Notes: generated by a model from the letters alone, not told the origin. Numbered from the stretch's first letter, positions 44,284-54,395 are shown. The stretch: DNA of 64,000 bases from Saccharibacter sp. EH611 (GCF_009834765.1 NZ_WVHP01000001.1:273572-337571); one strand, 5' to 3'. Made by a program: numbers and translations.

Positions 44284-46226
44284 TGGATTTTTTCGGGCCG
44301 GAAGAAGGCCATTACGCTCTGGCTTTAGCGTGTGTTCTTGCCTTCTGCCAAGGCATCGCTCCTTTTCTTAAACGGCAAGGTCGCCCTTCCTTTTTCAGCC
44401 CACTAACGCCGGGCTTCGCTTGGGCACATGCTCTCGCACTTCTCCTCGCGTTTATGTGCCTCATGCTTGCCGCACTGCGTGATGATTTTTCTGTGCAAAA
44501 TATCGCAGAAAACTCCGCACTCGCTAAACCGCTTTTCTATAAAATAACGGGCATTTGGGGCAATCATGAAGGGTCTATCCTGCTCTGGATTGTTCTGCTG
44601 AGCTTATGCAGCGCCTGTGTGTCGTTTATTCACACACGGCATCAAAACCCCCTCTCCCGCCTAAAACGCCACGCTTTGGGGGTTCTCGGGCTGATCTCCG
44701 CCGGTTTTGACCTGTTTTGCCTCCTCACCTCCAACCCCTTTGCCCGCCTCTTCCCGATGCCCGCTGATGGAATGGGCATGAACCCCCTCCTCCAAGACCC
44801 AGGTTTAGCGGTTCATCCGCCTCTCCTCTACGCTGGCTATGTGGGGTTTGTCGTCCCGTTTGCATTTGCCATTGCTGCCCTCATAGACGGGCAGCTGACG
44901 CGCCTTTGGGCAACACTCGTCCGCCCTTGGGTGCTTGCGGCATGGGCACTCCTCACCTGCGGAATCGCTCTTGGATCTTGGTGGTCATATTACGTGCTGG
45001 GCTGGGGGGGGTATTGGTTTTGGGACCCTGTGGAGAATGCCTCACTCATTCCATGGCTCAGCGGCACTGCCCTTCTCCACAGCATCCTTGTTGTCGAAAA
45101 ACGTCAGAGCCTGCGTATCTGGACAGCTCTGCTCGCTCTTGCCACTTTTTCATTCTCCCTCTCTGGCACCTTCTTGGTGCGCTCAGGCATTCTCAACTCC
45201 GTCCATAGCTTCGCCAATGACCCCACGCGGGGCGTTTTTATTCTCACCCTGTTAGCCCTCGTGGTTGGCGGAGCCCTCACGCTCTTTGCATGGCGTGCGC
45301 CTTCCCTCCATGATGAGAGCTCTTTTACGCCTCTCTCACGTGAGAGCGCCTTGGTGCTCAACACTCTTTTCCTCTGCTCCCTGTGCGCCGTTGTGCTCAC
45401 CGGCACACTTTACCCACCCTTTATCCAGCTTCTCCTCGGCCATACGCTTTCTGTTGGGAAGCCATTTTTCGACAGCACCACCATTCCGCTCACCATCCCG
45501 CTTCTCATCGCAATGGGGATTGGCCCCGCCCTGCCTTGGCTCCACGGCTCTCTTCGCACAATATGTAAGCGTCTTTATCCAGCCTTTCTCTGCACCTGTG
45601 CCGCCTGTATCCCGGCTTTTGTCTTTCTACCTGACCGCATGGCTGCCCTCTGCGCTGTGCTCGCTCTTTGGGTTATATCCTCTAGTGTGCTCGCCCTATT
45701 CCATCAGCTTCGTGTCGCTACACATCCCTTCCGCCTCTCACGCAAAATCTGGGGCATGACGCTGGCTCATATTGGCGTTGGGGTAACGATCCTCGGTCTA
45801 TGCGGAATGAGTGCGGCCCACCATACCATCGTTGCGCCTCGCCTTGGGGAGCACCAATCCCTTGATGGCCTTGACTGGCAGCTTGTCTCCGTCACCGACC
45901 ATCCCGGCCCTAATTATGATGCCCGGGTTGCTGAACTACGCGTCAGCCGTCATGGCCATCCTATTGCACAGCTCCATCCAGCCCTACGCGTCTTCTCCCA
46001 TCCTCACCAGACGATTTCTCAAGTGGCTATCCGAAGCTTTTTGACAGGAGACCTCTACGCTGTTCTAGGCTCAACAGAACATGAAGGACAGGAAACGCGC
46101 TATATCCTACGCCTTCATCACAACCCCCTTGCACCATGGATCTGGCTCGGTGGGCTCATCATGGCAGGTGGCGGGCTCATGGCCTGTCCGTTCGGCAGGA
46201 AACATACCCAAGGGACACCCTCATGA
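44280..46226 (+). CDS. ccmF: Haem lyase CcmF
   Basis: Large inner-membrane subunit (648 residues, about 14 helices) of the haem lyase that attaches haem to apocytochrome c. The tryptophan-rich motif WGGYWFWDPVENASLIPWL is present, along with conserved histidines in GIWGNHEGS, LAVHPPLLYAGY and VLVRSGILNSVHSF. The soluble C-terminal periplasmic part resembles that of other CcmF proteins (APRLGEHQSLDGLDWQL). Its ATG overlaps the ccmE stop, and its stop overlaps ccmG. Confidence 0.96.
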   Translation: MMDFFGPEEGHYALALACVLAFCQGIAPFLKRQGRPSFFSPLTPGFAWAHALALLLAFMCLMLAALRDDFSVQNIAENSALAKPLFYKITGIWGNHEGSILLWIVLLSLCSACVSFIHTRHQNPLSRLKRHALGVLGLISAGFDLFCLLTSNPFARLFPMPADGMGMNPLLQDPGLAVHPPLLYAGYVGFVVPFAFAIAALIDGQLTRLWATLVRPWVLAAWALLTCGIALGSWWSYYVLGWGGYWFWDPVENASLIPWLSGTALLHSILVVEKRQSLRIWTALLALATFSFSLSGTFLVRSGILNSVHSFANDPTRGVFILTLLALVVGGALTLFAWRAPSLHDESSFTPLSRESALVLNTLFLCSLCAVVLTGTLYPPFIQLLLGHTLSVGKPFFDSTTIPLTIPLLIAMGIGPALPWLHGSLRTICKRLYPAFLCTCAACIPAFVFLPDRMAALCAVLALWVISSSVLALFHQLRVATHPFRLSRKIWGMTLAHIGVGVTILGLCGMSAAHHTIVAPRLGEHQSLDGLDWQLVSVTDHPGPNYDARVAELRVSRHGHPIAQLHPALRVFSHPHQTISQVAIRSFLTGDLYAVLGSTEHEGQETRYILRLHHNPLAPWIWLGGLIMAGGGLMACPFGRKHTQGTPS

Positions 46227-46786
46227 CGCTCACCCGCCGCCATATCCTTGCTGCCTTACCGCTCACAGGGGCCGCAGCCCTCGGGCTGGGCTTCCAGCAT
46301 ATCCTCTCATCTATGAAGACGGGGCAGTTTGACCCACGCGCTATCCGCACCTCCGGGGAAGCAGTGCCGCAGTTTCCGCCCCTTTCGCCTTTACCGGGCC
46401 TTAAAGGAACGATAGAGGGCATTGAGTGCACCAGCCTTACTCAGCAGAACAAACCGATTTTACTCAACTTCTGGGCTTCTTGGTGCATTCCCTGCGTCAC
46501 AGAACTTCCGCTTCTGAGCGCGTTAGCTCCCTCTCTCACCCTTTGGGGCATCGCGTATAAAGACCGCCCCGAACGCGCGAGCGCTTTCCTCACCCGTAAT
46601 GGCCAACCATTTGAACGCGTTGGACAGGATAAGGACGGGACTGCGGCCATTGAATGGGGTGTTACGGGTGTGCCAGAAAGCATTCTCATTCTTCCCGGGG
46701 GCCATGTTGTCTGGCATCATCGAGCGGCCCTCACTCATGAGGTCATTACCCATGACCTCCTTCCGCTCCTTCGGCCATTTTTATGA
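46223..46786 (+). CDS. ccmG: Thioredoxin-like CcmG (DsbE) with a twin-arginine-like leader
   Basis: Periplasmic thiol reductant that keeps apocytochrome c cysteines reduced, 187 residues. The thioredoxin fold shows the active site NFWASWCIPCVTEL (Cys88, Cys91) and the cis-Pro region GVTGVPESILILPGGHV. The N-terminus MTLTRRHILAALPLTG has Arg-Arg at 5-6 followed by a hydrophobic stretch, as in Tat signals; most CcmG proteins have a plain membrane anchor. The start ATG overlaps the ccmF stop. The longer frame from 46136 lies inside ccmF. Confidence 0.94.
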   Translation: MTLTRRHILAALPLTGAAALGLGFQHILSSMKTGQFDPRAIRTSGEAVPQFPPLSPLPGLKGTIEGIECTSLTQQNKPILLNFWASWCIPCVTELPLLSALAPSLTLWGIAYKDRPERASAFLTRNGQPFERVGQDKDGTAAIEWGVTGVPESILILPGGHVVWHHRAALTHEVITHDLLPLLRPFL

Positions 46787-47220
46787 GATTCTTCCACTCT
46801 TTTTTTCTCACTGTCCTCTTGTTGAGCCCTGCCGCCTCATATGCGGTGGATGACCCTAAAGAACTTCTACCTAACCCACAGCAAGAGCAAGAAGCCGAAC
46901 AGATTGGCCAACAACTCCGCTGTCTTGTGTGTCAAAATGAAAGCATTGAGGAAAGCAGCGCGCCTTTAGCGCGTGATCTCCGCAAAATTGTGCGTCAACA
47001 ACTGACGCAAGGACGCCAGAAAAGCGACATTCTTGCGTGGATGTCTCACCGTTACGGGAATTTTATCCAGCTTAAACCTGTTTTCAATAGCGAGACCGCT
47101 TTATTATGGCTCATGCCTTTTCTGGCTCTGGGCAGCGCGTGTGCATTGAGCTATCGCCTCTGGTTCAAACGCCCCATGCAAGCCCGCTCCCTCCAAGACA
47201 CAGCGTTAAAGAAGGACTGA
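46783..47220 (+). CDS. ccmH: Cytochrome c maturation protein CcmH
   Basis: Membrane-anchored thioredox protein of 145 residues. It has a cleavable signal (ending near SYA) and a short periplasmic helical domain with the redox motif LRCLVCQN (residues 45-52). A C-terminal membrane helix follows (about 108-125). It presents apocytochrome c to the CcmF/CcmI lyase. Only the short form is present; the CcmI functions are encoded separately next door. It overlaps the ccmG stop. Confidence 0.95.
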   Translation: MRFFHSFFLTVLLLSPAASYAVDDPKELLPNPQQEQEAEQIGQQLRCLVCQNESIEESSAPLARDLRKIVRQQLTQGRQKSDILAWMSHRYGNFIQLKPVFNSETALLWLMPFLALGSACALSYRLWFKRPMQARSLQDTALKKD

Positions 47221-47224
47221 CATT

Positions 47225-47968
47225 ATGTTTCTCTTTGGCTTTCTGATCTTTACGCTGTTTATCTTCATCCCCATCGGTCTCAGCCTCTGGCGTTCAACCT
47301 TAGTAAAGCGTGAAACCTATAATCCCGTAGAAGACCAGTATCGCACAGAGCTAGACCGTCTTCATAAAGACCATAATGCCCATCGGCTGGACGATAGCGA
47401 TTATGAAGCCGCCCGTTTCGCGATGCAGCGCAAGCTTGATGACCTTATCACTAGCCCACCAGAGGCCACAGCTTCGCTCGGACGGCTCCATATCCTTATC
47501 GGCGTAGCAACCGTCTTTCTCATCCCTATTTTGGCACTCTTTCTCTACAGTATTAACGGCTTTCCATTGCTATCAGCGCAATCAGCTGATGAACGCAAAC
47601 CCCTCCCTGTGCCAGAACAATCGGCTCAAACGCAGCTCAATATGGTCAATGCACAACTGGCTACACGTCCTGCAACGGATCCCGCTATGGCCAATCTGCA
47701 TATTCGCCGTGGCGAGTTAGAAGCCCAAATGGGCATGCCGACACAAACTGTGGCCGATTGGACGATCGCTCTTAACAGTCATTTTACCCCAGAGCTTGCC
47801 CTCCAAATTGCCGAGCTTGAAACCCGCAATGCCGGCCATGTGACAAAAGAGGCTCTAGCACTGTATCATCGCGCCCTTGATGCGTCCCCACCTGAAGCTC
47901 CGTGGCGGATGGCCGTCGAAGCACGTATTGCTTCGGGCGAACATGATAAGGACCAAGATCATCCATGA
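47225..47968 (+). CDS. ccmI: Apocytochrome c chaperone CcmI
   Basis: Membrane protein of 247 residues with two helices (about 2-20 and 94-112), a cytoplasmic coiled-coil-like loop between them (YRTELDRLHKDHNAHRLDDSDYEAARFAMQRKLDDL) and a TPR-like periplasmic tail. This is the CcmI/CycH plan, in which the TPR part holds the C-terminal helix of apocytochrome c. It lies 4 bases after ccmH and overlaps the next gene by ATGA. Confidence 0.9.
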   Translation: MFLFGFLIFTLFIFIPIGLSLWRSTLVKRETYNPVEDQYRTELDRLHKDHNAHRLDDSDYEAARFAMQRKLDDLITSPPEATASLGRLHILIGVATVFLIPILALFLYSINGFPLLSAQSADERKPLPVPEQSAQTQLNMVNAQLATRPATDPAMANLHIRRGELEAQMGMPTQTVADWTIALNSHFTPELALQIAELETRNAGHVTKEALALYHRALDASPPEAPWRMAVEARIASGEHDKDQDHP

Positions 47969-48279
47969 TGACTCCCTCCTCTCAAGGTGTCATGAGCTGC
48001 CCCTGCTGCCACCACACCATTGGCGGCACAGCAACCACCTGCCCTAACTGCCATGCTGAGAAACATTTTGGCCCTGTTTCACGTGAAATCATCCTATCTT
48101 CTCTCATCGGCTTTTTACTTGCGCCCAGCGTTGCGTTTTTACTCATCCCACTCTCCTTCTGGTTTGTGCTTATCGCTGCTGGGGGCCTCTTTTTAGGCTT
48201 TGCCTTCGCTCAATATCGCTTCAATACAGACCGCTGGATCTGTTCTAAACAGAGCCCCCACATCAAGGAGACTGACTGA
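47965..48279 (+). CDS. Zinc-ribbon membrane protein of unknown function
   Basis: A 104-residue protein. A Cys4 zinc ribbon at residues 12-34 (SCPCCHHTIGG and TTCPNCHAEKH) is followed by two membrane helices (about 45-62 and 66-85) and a polar tail with a fifth non-ribbon Cys. I recognise no named family. It overlaps ccmI at its start and malic enzyme at its end, so it is translationally coupled to both. A role in metal or haem handling could be imagined from context, but nothing in the sequence shows it. Confidence 0.7.
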   Translation: MMTPSSQGVMSCPCCHHTIGGTATTCPNCHAEKHFGPVSREIILSSLIGFLLAPSVAFLLIPLSFWFVLIAAGGLFLGFAFAQYRFNTDRWICSKQSPHIKETD

Positions 48280-49937
48280 TGACTTCTTCACCTCGCACTG
48301 TTTCTTTAAAAGGTCAGGCCCTTCTTGATACGCCACTGCTCAATAAAGGCACGGCTTTTTCTCATGAAGAACGTACCGCCTTTGGCCTTCATGGGCGCCT
48401 CCCCGCTGCTGTTCACAGCTTAGATGAGCAAGTCACTCAAGCGTACGAAACCGTGATGGCTAAGCCAGATACGCTCAGCCGTCATATTTATGTGCGCTCT
48501 CTACAAGACAGTAACGAAACACTCTTTTACGCTCTGCTTGAGCGCCATTTAACAGAGATGATGCCCCTCGTTTATACACCCGGCGTGGGGCAAGCTTGCC
48601 TTGAATTTTCCCATATCTGGCAAAGGCCGCGTGGGCTCTTTATCGCAGCAGAGCATAAAGGCCATATCGCTGACCTCATCGCGTCGTCTGATTACGATAA
48701 AGTTAAGCTGATTATTGTTACCGATGGTGAGCGGATTTTAGGCCTTGGAGACCTCGGGGCCAACGGAATGGGTATTCCCATTGGAAAACTTTCGCTTTAC
48801 ACCGCCTGTGCTGGTCTCAACCCCGACATGATGCTGCCGATCACCTTAGACGTCGGCACGAACAACGAAACATTGCGCAACGACCCCTCCTATATCGGCA
48901 GCCGTACCCCGCGCTTACGTGGAGACGCTTATAGCGCATTTGTCGATGAGTTCATCACAGCCATTACCGCACGCTGGCCGCATCTCCTCCTCCATTGGGA
49001 GGATTTCGCAGGCCTTAATGCCGCCCCACTCCTTGCACGTTATCGCAACCAACTGCTAAGCTTTAACGACGATATTCAAGGCACCGCTGCCATTGCCACC
49101 GCTGCGATTTTAGCGGGCGTTAAAGCAAAGAAAGAACGTCTCTCCCAACAAACCATCACGATTGTAGGCGGCGGATCGGCTGGCTGCGGTATTGCTGACC
49201 AACTCTTCCAAGCCATGCTGGCAGAAGGCACAAGCGAAAGCGATGCCCGCGCACGTTTCTTCATGCTGGATCGCCCCGGTCTTCTCACAAGCGATATGCC
49301 CAACCTCACTGAGGGGCAACAACGTTTCGCCCGTTCTGAAGCCTCACGCGATGGTGTTGGCCGCACGCTAGAAGACGTTGTGACGACGGAGCACCCCACT
49401 ATTTTGATCGGTGTTTCAGGGCAAGCGGGGCTCTTTACGCAATCACTCATCACATCCATGAGCACGCATTGTCAGCGCCCACTGATTTTCCCTCTCTCCA
49501 ACCCAACCAGTCATGTGGAAGCCACTCCACAGGATATTCTGACATGGACGAATGGTCAGGCGATTGTCAGCACAGGCAGCCCCTTTGCCCCTGTCACGAT
49601 CAATGGGCGCACAATTACCATAGATCAGACCAATAATTCCTACATCTTCCCTGGTCTTGGGTTAGGCGCCCTCGCCTGCGGAGCCCAGCGCATTAGTGAC
49701 GGGATGCTCATGGCATCAGCGCAAGCTGTGGCAGAGCTTTCCCCACTCCTTCAGGGCGGGAACAATTTGCTGCCTCCATTAGACGATAGTGCGTCGATTG
49801 CCCGCACAGTTGCACGTGCCGTCGCCTATCATGCCCGTGATGAAAAACTATGCCCAGACTTTACCGATCAGGATTTCCAAGACGCCTTAGACCGTCTTAG
49901 CTGGGCCCCGACATACCAAGACTATCAACCCGCTTAA
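48279..49937 (+). CDS. maeA: NAD-type malic enzyme
   Basis: Oxidative decarboxylase converting malate to pyruvate and CO2, 552 residues, of the large malic enzyme form. Conserved stretches are [16 protein letters not shown], the malate/metal region [14 protein letters not shown] and [19 protein letters not shown], and the NAD-binding [14 protein letters not shown]. It lacks the phosphotransacetylase domain of MaeB. AAGGAG lies 8 bases before the ATG, which overlaps the preceding stop. Choice of NAD over NADP is inferred from the family. It precedes fumC by about 37 bases, placing two C4-acid enzymes together. Confidence 0.93.
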   Translation: MTSSPRTVSLKGQALLDTPLLNKGTAFSHEERTAFGLHGRLPAAVHSLDEQVTQAYETVMAKPDTLSRHIYVRSLQDSNETLFYALLERHLTEMMPLVYTPGVGQACLEFSHIWQRPRGLFIAAEHKGHIADLIASSDYDKVKLIIVTDGERILGLGDLGANGMGIPIGKLSLYTACAGLNPDMMLPITLDVGTNNETLRNDPSYIGSRTPRLRGDAYSAFVDEFITAITARWPHLLLHWEDFAGLNAAPLLARYRNQLLSFNDDIQGTAAIATAAILAGVKAKKERLSQQTITIVGGGSAGCGIADQLFQAMLAEGTSESDARARFFMLDRPGLLTSDMPNLTEGQQRFARSEASRDGVGRTLEDVVTTEHPTILIGVSGQAGLFTQSLITSMSTHCQRPLIFPLSNPTSHVEATPQDILTWTNGQAIVSTGSPFAPVTINGRTITIDQTNNSYIFPGLGLGALACGAQRISDGMLMASAQAVAELSPLLQGGNNLLPPLDDSASIARTVARAVAYHARDEKLCPDFTDQDFQDALDRLSWAPTYQDYQPA

Positions 49938-49974
49938 CCCCACTCCCTCTCTTTTTAGTCAAGGAATGACCCCC

Positions 49975-51372
49975 ATGAGTACCCGTATTGAAACCGATGG
50001 TCTTGGAGAGATCGAAGTCTCTAACGACGTGTTATGGGGCGCGCAGACCCAACGCTCCCTCCGCTATTTCAGTATTAGTAAGGAGCGCATGCCCCATGAA
50101 ATGATTGAGGCTTACGCGATCCTCAAACGCGCCTGTGCCACGGCCAATAATGCCAGCGGGCGCCTGTCTGACAAACGGCGTAAGCTTATCTTCACCGTTT
50201 GTGATGAAATCATGAGCGGGATGCATAATCGCATGTTCCCTCTCCATGTGTGGATGACAGGATCAGGCACGCAGTTTAACATGAACGTCAATGAGGTCAT
50301 CGCGAACCGTGCCAGTCAGATTGCTGGTTATGCATTAGGAAGCAAAGAACCGCTCCATCCCAATGACCATGTCAACATGGCCCAATCCACCAATGATACC
50401 TTCCCCAGTGCCATGCATATTGCAAGCGCGCTCACGGTGGATCGGCAACTCCTCCCTGCGTTAACGCGTCTGCGCCATGCGATTGAACAAAAAGCACGGC
50501 AATGGAAAGACATCGTCAAGGTTGGCCGCACCCATCTGCAAGACGCTGTGCCCATCACTCTTGGACAAGAATGGTGCGGATATGTCGGGATGTTGGATGA
50601 GCATATCACCCGCCTTGAACAAGCCCGCGATGGCCTGCTCCCGCTGGCGTTAGGCGGAACCGCACTGGGCACAGGCGTCAACACAGACCAAGGCTTTGCC
50701 GAGCGCGCTTGCGCTGAAATTGCCCGCCTTACACAGCTGGATTTCAGCAGCGGGACCAATAAATTTGCCTTACAAGGCGCGCATGATGGGCTCGTTCACC
50801 TCTCCAGCACGTTGCGTGGCTTAGCAGGAAGCCTCTTCAAAATCGCCAATGATCTCCGCTTACTCGCATGTGGCCCACGTGCCGGAATTGGAGAGATCAC
50901 CCTCCCGACCAATGAGCCGGGCTCATCAATTATGCCGGGGAAAATTAACCCCACGCAAGCTGAAGCCCTAACCATGCTCTGCACGCAAGTCATGAGCAAT
51001 GATGTGGCTGTTGGCATGGGCGGCGCTGGTGGCATGCTGGATATGAACGCTTACAAGCCCCTCATGATTCATAACATCATGCAAAGCCTCACCCTTCTTC
51101 ATGATGGAATGGAAAATTTCCGTCGCTTTATGATTGAAGGCATTGTCGCCAATGAAGAGCATATTAAGCAGAAACTTGATCATTCGCTTGTGCTTGTCAC
51201 CGCCTTGTCACCCAGCATTGGCTATGATCGCGCGTCACAAGTCGCGCATCATGCGGTCAAAAACGGCCTTTCTCCAAAGCAGAGCGCGTTAGACCTCGGT
51301 TTTATGACAGCCGAAGAGTATGACAGCGTAGCCGATCCCACCACCATGCTCTCTCCTAATATTACGCCATAA
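49975..51372 (+). CDS. fumC: Class II fumarate hydratase
   Basis: Iron-independent fumarase of 465 residues interconverting fumarate and malate in the TCA cycle. Signatures are [20 protein letters not shown], the active-site [34 protein letters not shown] and the fumarase/aspartase signature [20 protein letters not shown] is correctly spaced (9 bases) for the ATG at 49975 and directly abuts the earlier ATG at 49966, so I use the later one. A strong terminator follows the stop, ending the ccm-mae-fumC unit. Confidence 0.96.
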   Translation: MSTRIETDGLGEIEVSNDVLWGAQTQRSLRYFSISKERMPHEMIEAYAILKRACATANNASGRLSDKRRKLIFTVCDEIMSGMHNRMFPLHVWMTGSGTQFNMNVNEVIANRASQIAGYALGSKEPLHPNDHVNMAQSTNDTFPSAMHIASALTVDRQLLPALTRLRHAIEQKARQWKDIVKVGRTHLQDAVPITLGQEWCGYVGMLDEHITRLEQARDGLLPLALGGTALGTGVNTDQGFAERACAEIARLTQLDFSSGTNKFALQGAHDGLVHLSSTLRGLAGSLFKIANDLRLLACGPRAGIGEITLPTNEPGSSIMPGKINPTQAEALTMLCTQVMSNDVAVGMGGAGGMLDMNAYKPLMIHNIMQSLTLLHDGMENFRRFMIEGIVANEEHIKQKLDHSLVLVTALSPSIGYDRASQVAHHAVKNGLSPKQSALDLGFMTAEEYDSVADPTTMLSPNITP

Positions 51373-51377
51373 CGCAC

Positions 51378-51414
51378 AAAACGGGCCTCTACCTCTTCTA
51401 TGAGGCCCGTTTTT
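51378..51414 (+). terminator. Strong terminator after fumC
   Basis: AAAACGGGCCTC (51378-51389) and GAGGCCCGTTTT (51402-51413) are perfect mirror arms around a 12-base loop and end in five T. Confidence 0.93.
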
Positions 51415-51444
51415 ACACCGCCATGACGGAAATGCTTGCAGAAG

Positions 51445-51476
51445 TTGATTATGTTATAATATATCATAAAATATTA
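51445..51476 (+). promoter_or_regulatory. Likely promoter with a weak Fur-box-like palindrome
   Basis: TTGATT (51445-51450), a 16-base spacer and TAAAAT (51467-51472) form a plausible promoter about 30 bases before the receptor start. The overlapping 19 bases at 51447-51465 match the Fur consensus GATAATGATAATCATTATC at 12 of 19 positions by my count. A palindrome TAATAT/ATATTA (51457-51462, 51471-51476) lies across the -10. The whole stretch is strikingly AT-rich, so chance matches are likely enough to keep confidence low. Confidence 0.4.
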
Positions 51477-51501
51477 TTTAATCCCTTCGCGAGCCACTGC
51501 C

Positions 51502-54282
51502 TTGTCCGTCTACAAGTTTGCTCTTGTCAGTCTGAGCTTGTCTGCAAGCCCGTTTTTCATCTCTCCCGCCCACGCAGCAGATGGAGAGGATACAGCGCTC
51601 GCTTCCTCATCTGAGCGTTTACTCGTCACAGGATCCTCTCTTGGCGGGCGCAAAGGGAGCTCTCCTAACCCCGTGCAAACTATTACAGCACGAGACATTC
51701 AAAAAACCTCCGCAACCTCACTTGGGGATTATCTTTCTCGCCTTCCGTCCATTGGTTCTTCTGGCACAACGAACAGCACCACCAATAGCGGGAAGGGAAC
51801 CGTCTGCACAGATCTACGTAATCTTGGTTCACAACGCGTTTTAGTTCTGATTGACGGGAAACGCACAACACTGAATGCCGGATCAGAATGTGTGGATCTC
51901 AACAGCATTCCACTGCAACAAATTGAGCGTGTCGAACTCCTCAAAGATGGCGGATCCAGCCTTTACGGGGCTGATGCTGTAGCAGGGGTGATTAACATTC
52001 ATCTCAAACATGACCTCACCACAGGCGGAATCACCCTCAAGGGCGGTCTTAGCCAAGAAGGCGACCAACGGGCAGGGCAAATCGCTGCCTATAAAGGTTT
52101 TAGCCTTGACCAAGGACGCGGCAATATCACGCTCTTTGGGCAATATGACACAACAGGGCCGATCTATTCTCGCAATCGCGACTGGGCTGCCCTTCCCCAA
52201 AACGATAATCCCGCTCAAAGAGCACCAAGTTTCGGCTCATCCATCATCCCATCAGGGGTAGCGTTTGAACCAGGGACGCGAAAACGGCTTGTCCCTAATA
52301 GCGATGGTACATTCAGAGCCTATAATACCTCGCGTGATGCGTATAATTTTGGACGGAACTCCACCATTGCCAACGCGCATCAAAATGCAGCGCTCTCCCT
52401 TGATGCGCACGAAACATTCTCACGCTTGATCACCCTCTATGGAACAACACGCTTTAGCCGCACCGTTGCCTCGCGCGATATGTCACCAGCCCCCGTGCAA
52501 GGAAGCGTGCCTCCCTCAACGCTGCCCTCTTCGTGGGTTCTCCCAGCTGGGAGCCCCTATAATCCGTGGGGACAAGAGGCCAGCATCACCAAACGCATGG
52601 CGGAGCTCGGGCCGCGCCGCCAATCTATTTCAACCAACACACTCACGCTTCTAGGTGGTCTGCACGGGACGCTTGGCGCGCATTGGGACTATGACCTCTC
52701 TATGACCTATGGACGAAGCCGCCTCGCCGCGCGCACCGCCAATATGGTCAATTACCGCCACCTTCTGGACAGCACGGGCACACAAGCGCTTGATCCTACA
52801 TCACCCAGCAGTGCTGTTCAGTATAATCCTAACCTCTGCTCCAACGCTGCTGGATGCGTTTTACAAAACCCTTTTGCGCCCTATCAGAGAAAAGCGGCGG
52901 ATTACATCCGCTTTACGCAAAAAGACCATGCTCTTTACCAAATGCGTGACGTTAATTTTCGCCTCCGCAACCCTCATCTTGTCAGCCTCCCCACCCGTTA
53001 TGGTGGGCCCATTGGCCTTTCTTTGGGGATGGAACACCGCGGAGAACAGCTAAGTTACGCACCCGATGATGTCGTTGCCCGTGGTGACTCCGCTGGCACA
53101 ACAGGGGCCTATACGGGTGGAGGCTTCACCGTAAGCGAGGGCTACGCAGAAACCCGCCTCCCTTTATTGCAAAAGGCCCCCTTCGCGCATGATCTGAGCC
53201 TCAATCTACAAGGACGCCTCTCAGCCTATAACCGCTTCGGCCTGACCAAAAACTGGAAAATCGGTGCGCATTGGGCTCCCACACGCGATATTGCGTTCCG
53301 CACAACATGGGGAACGTCTTACCGGCAGCCTGATCTTTACAGTCTCTATAGTGGGCGCACCCTAGGATACCCTTCCGCCTCCGACCCCTGCACCCGCGCT
53401 TCAAGCTACGGCGCAGCGGCTCATAATGTCACTGCGCGCTGTCGAAGAGAGCAGATTGATCCCAATAATTTTAGCTCTGCTTTTGTCGGGCAACTTCCGA
53501 CGCTTTCTGGTGGGAATGAGGCTCTACGCCCTGAAAACGGACGTGCTTTTACTCTCGGGATGGATCTGACACCGCGCTTTGCTCCGGGTCTGCATCTCTC
53601 TGTGGACTATTGGCATTATAGCCTTCGCCATATGATCACGACCCTCGCGACACAAACCCTTCTTGATGGGTGCTATACGGGAAGCAATCCTGAATTTTGC
53701 TCACTTATTGCGCCACGTTCAGCCAGTAATCAGCTGACGGCAATCTCCGCCATTCCTCAAAATACAGGGGGGATGAAAACCGATGGTGTGGATATGACTC
53801 TGAACTACCATCTCACATTTACCCAGCAAGATGTGCTCTCTTTAAGCGAAAATTTTCAGTATCTTCTAAGCTACCGCCAACGCTACAGCCAAAGCGGTGC
53901 ATGGCATAATTTCACCGGACGGATGCTGTATCTTAGTGGCAGCGGCATGCCTCGCCACCGTAGCTACACAACAGTAACATGGCGGCATAACCATTTTAGC
54001 CTCACCTATCTCGTCAATTACACGGGCTCTCTTCGCTGGAATGACGGCACGCATGATCTCACAGCCGCAACTGCGGGCCGCACGCGTACAGCTGGTATTT
54101 TTTTACAGGATATCACCCTGAGCTATCAAAACCGCCAATGGCAGGCAAATGTTGGCATCAATAATCTTTTCAACCGCCGTCCGCCCTTTGTCGCAGACGG
54201 AGCCTTTAACACGGCCTCTTCTCTTTATAGCGGATTTATTGCGGGACGATCCGTCTTTGCACAGGCAGGCGTTACTTTTTAG
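51502..54282 (+). CDS. TonB-dependent outer-membrane receptor
   Basis: Outer-membrane importer of 926 residues. The signal peptide ends near residue 25 (SPAHA). A plug domain (about 45-170) contains SERLLVTGSSLGG, VLVLIDGKRTTLN and ERVELLKDGGSSLYGADAVAGVINI. A 22-strand barrel follows, with TTWGTSYRQPDLYSLYSG and the terminal strand ending FAQAGVTF. The substrate is unknown; siderophores, sugars or other nutrients are all possible. The start is a TTG (51502) without a strong ribosome site. No ATG is available in frame, but this start gives a good signal peptide. A possible Fur site lies at the promoter, and a near-perfect one lies 114 bases after the stop. Confidence 0.92.
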   Translation: MSVYKFALVSLSLSASPFFISPAHAADGEDTALASSSERLLVTGSSLGGRKGSSPNPVQTITARDIQKTSATSLGDYLSRLPSIGSSGTTNSTTNSGKGTVCTDLRNLGSQRVLVLIDGKRTTLNAGSECVDLNSIPLQQIERVELLKDGGSSLYGADAVAGVINIHLKHDLTTGGITLKGGLSQEGDQRAGQIAAYKGFSLDQGRGNITLFGQYDTTGPIYSRNRDWAALPQNDNPAQRAPSFGSSIIPSGVAFEPGTRKRLVPNSDGTFRAYNTSRDAYNFGRNSTIANAHQNAALSLDAHETFSRLITLYGTTRFSRTVASRDMSPAPVQGSVPPSTLPSSWVLPAGSPYNPWGQEASITKRMAELGPRRQSISTNTLTLLGGLHGTLGAHWDYDLSMTYGRSRLAARTANMVNYRHLLDSTGTQALDPTSPSSAVQYNPNLCSNAAGCVLQNPFAPYQRKAADYIRFTQKDHALYQMRDVNFRLRNPHLVSLPTRYGGPIGLSLGMEHRGEQLSYAPDDVVARGDSAGTTGAYTGGGFTVSEGYAETRLPLLQKAPFAHDLSLNLQGRLSAYNRFGLTKNWKIGAHWAPTRDIAFRTTWGTSYRQPDLYSLYSGRTLGYPSASDPCTRASSYGAAAHNVTARCRREQIDPNNFSSAFVGQLPTLSGGNEALRPENGRAFTLGMDLTPRFAPGLHLSVDYWHYSLRHMITTLATQTLLDGCYTGSNPEFCSLIAPRSASNQLTAISAIPQNTGGMKTDGVDMTLNYHLTFTQQDVLSLSENFQYLLSYRQRYSQSGAWHNFTGRMLYLSGSGMPRHRSYTTVTWRHNHFSLTYLVNYTGSLRWNDGTHDLTAATAGRTRTAGIFLQDITLSYQNRQWQANVGINNLFNRRPPFVADGAFNTASSLYSGFIAGRSVFAQAGVTF

Positions 54283-54335
54283 GCGCCCAGCCCTTGCACA
54301 CACAACACTGTCAGAACGCTCGCCCTCAATACACC

Positions 54336-54371
54336 ACACCGCCGGAAGGCTCTGGCCCCTCCCGACGGTGT
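54336..54371. terminator. Hairpin after the receptor gene
   Basis: ACACCG, CGG and AGG on the left pair with CCT, CCG and CGGTGT on the right (12 pairs, two mismatches, 8-base loop). No T-run follows. It probably ends the receptor transcript or protects its 3' end. Confidence 0.5.
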
Positions 54372-54395
54372 AGCGTTATATGCGGATGACTGTGT

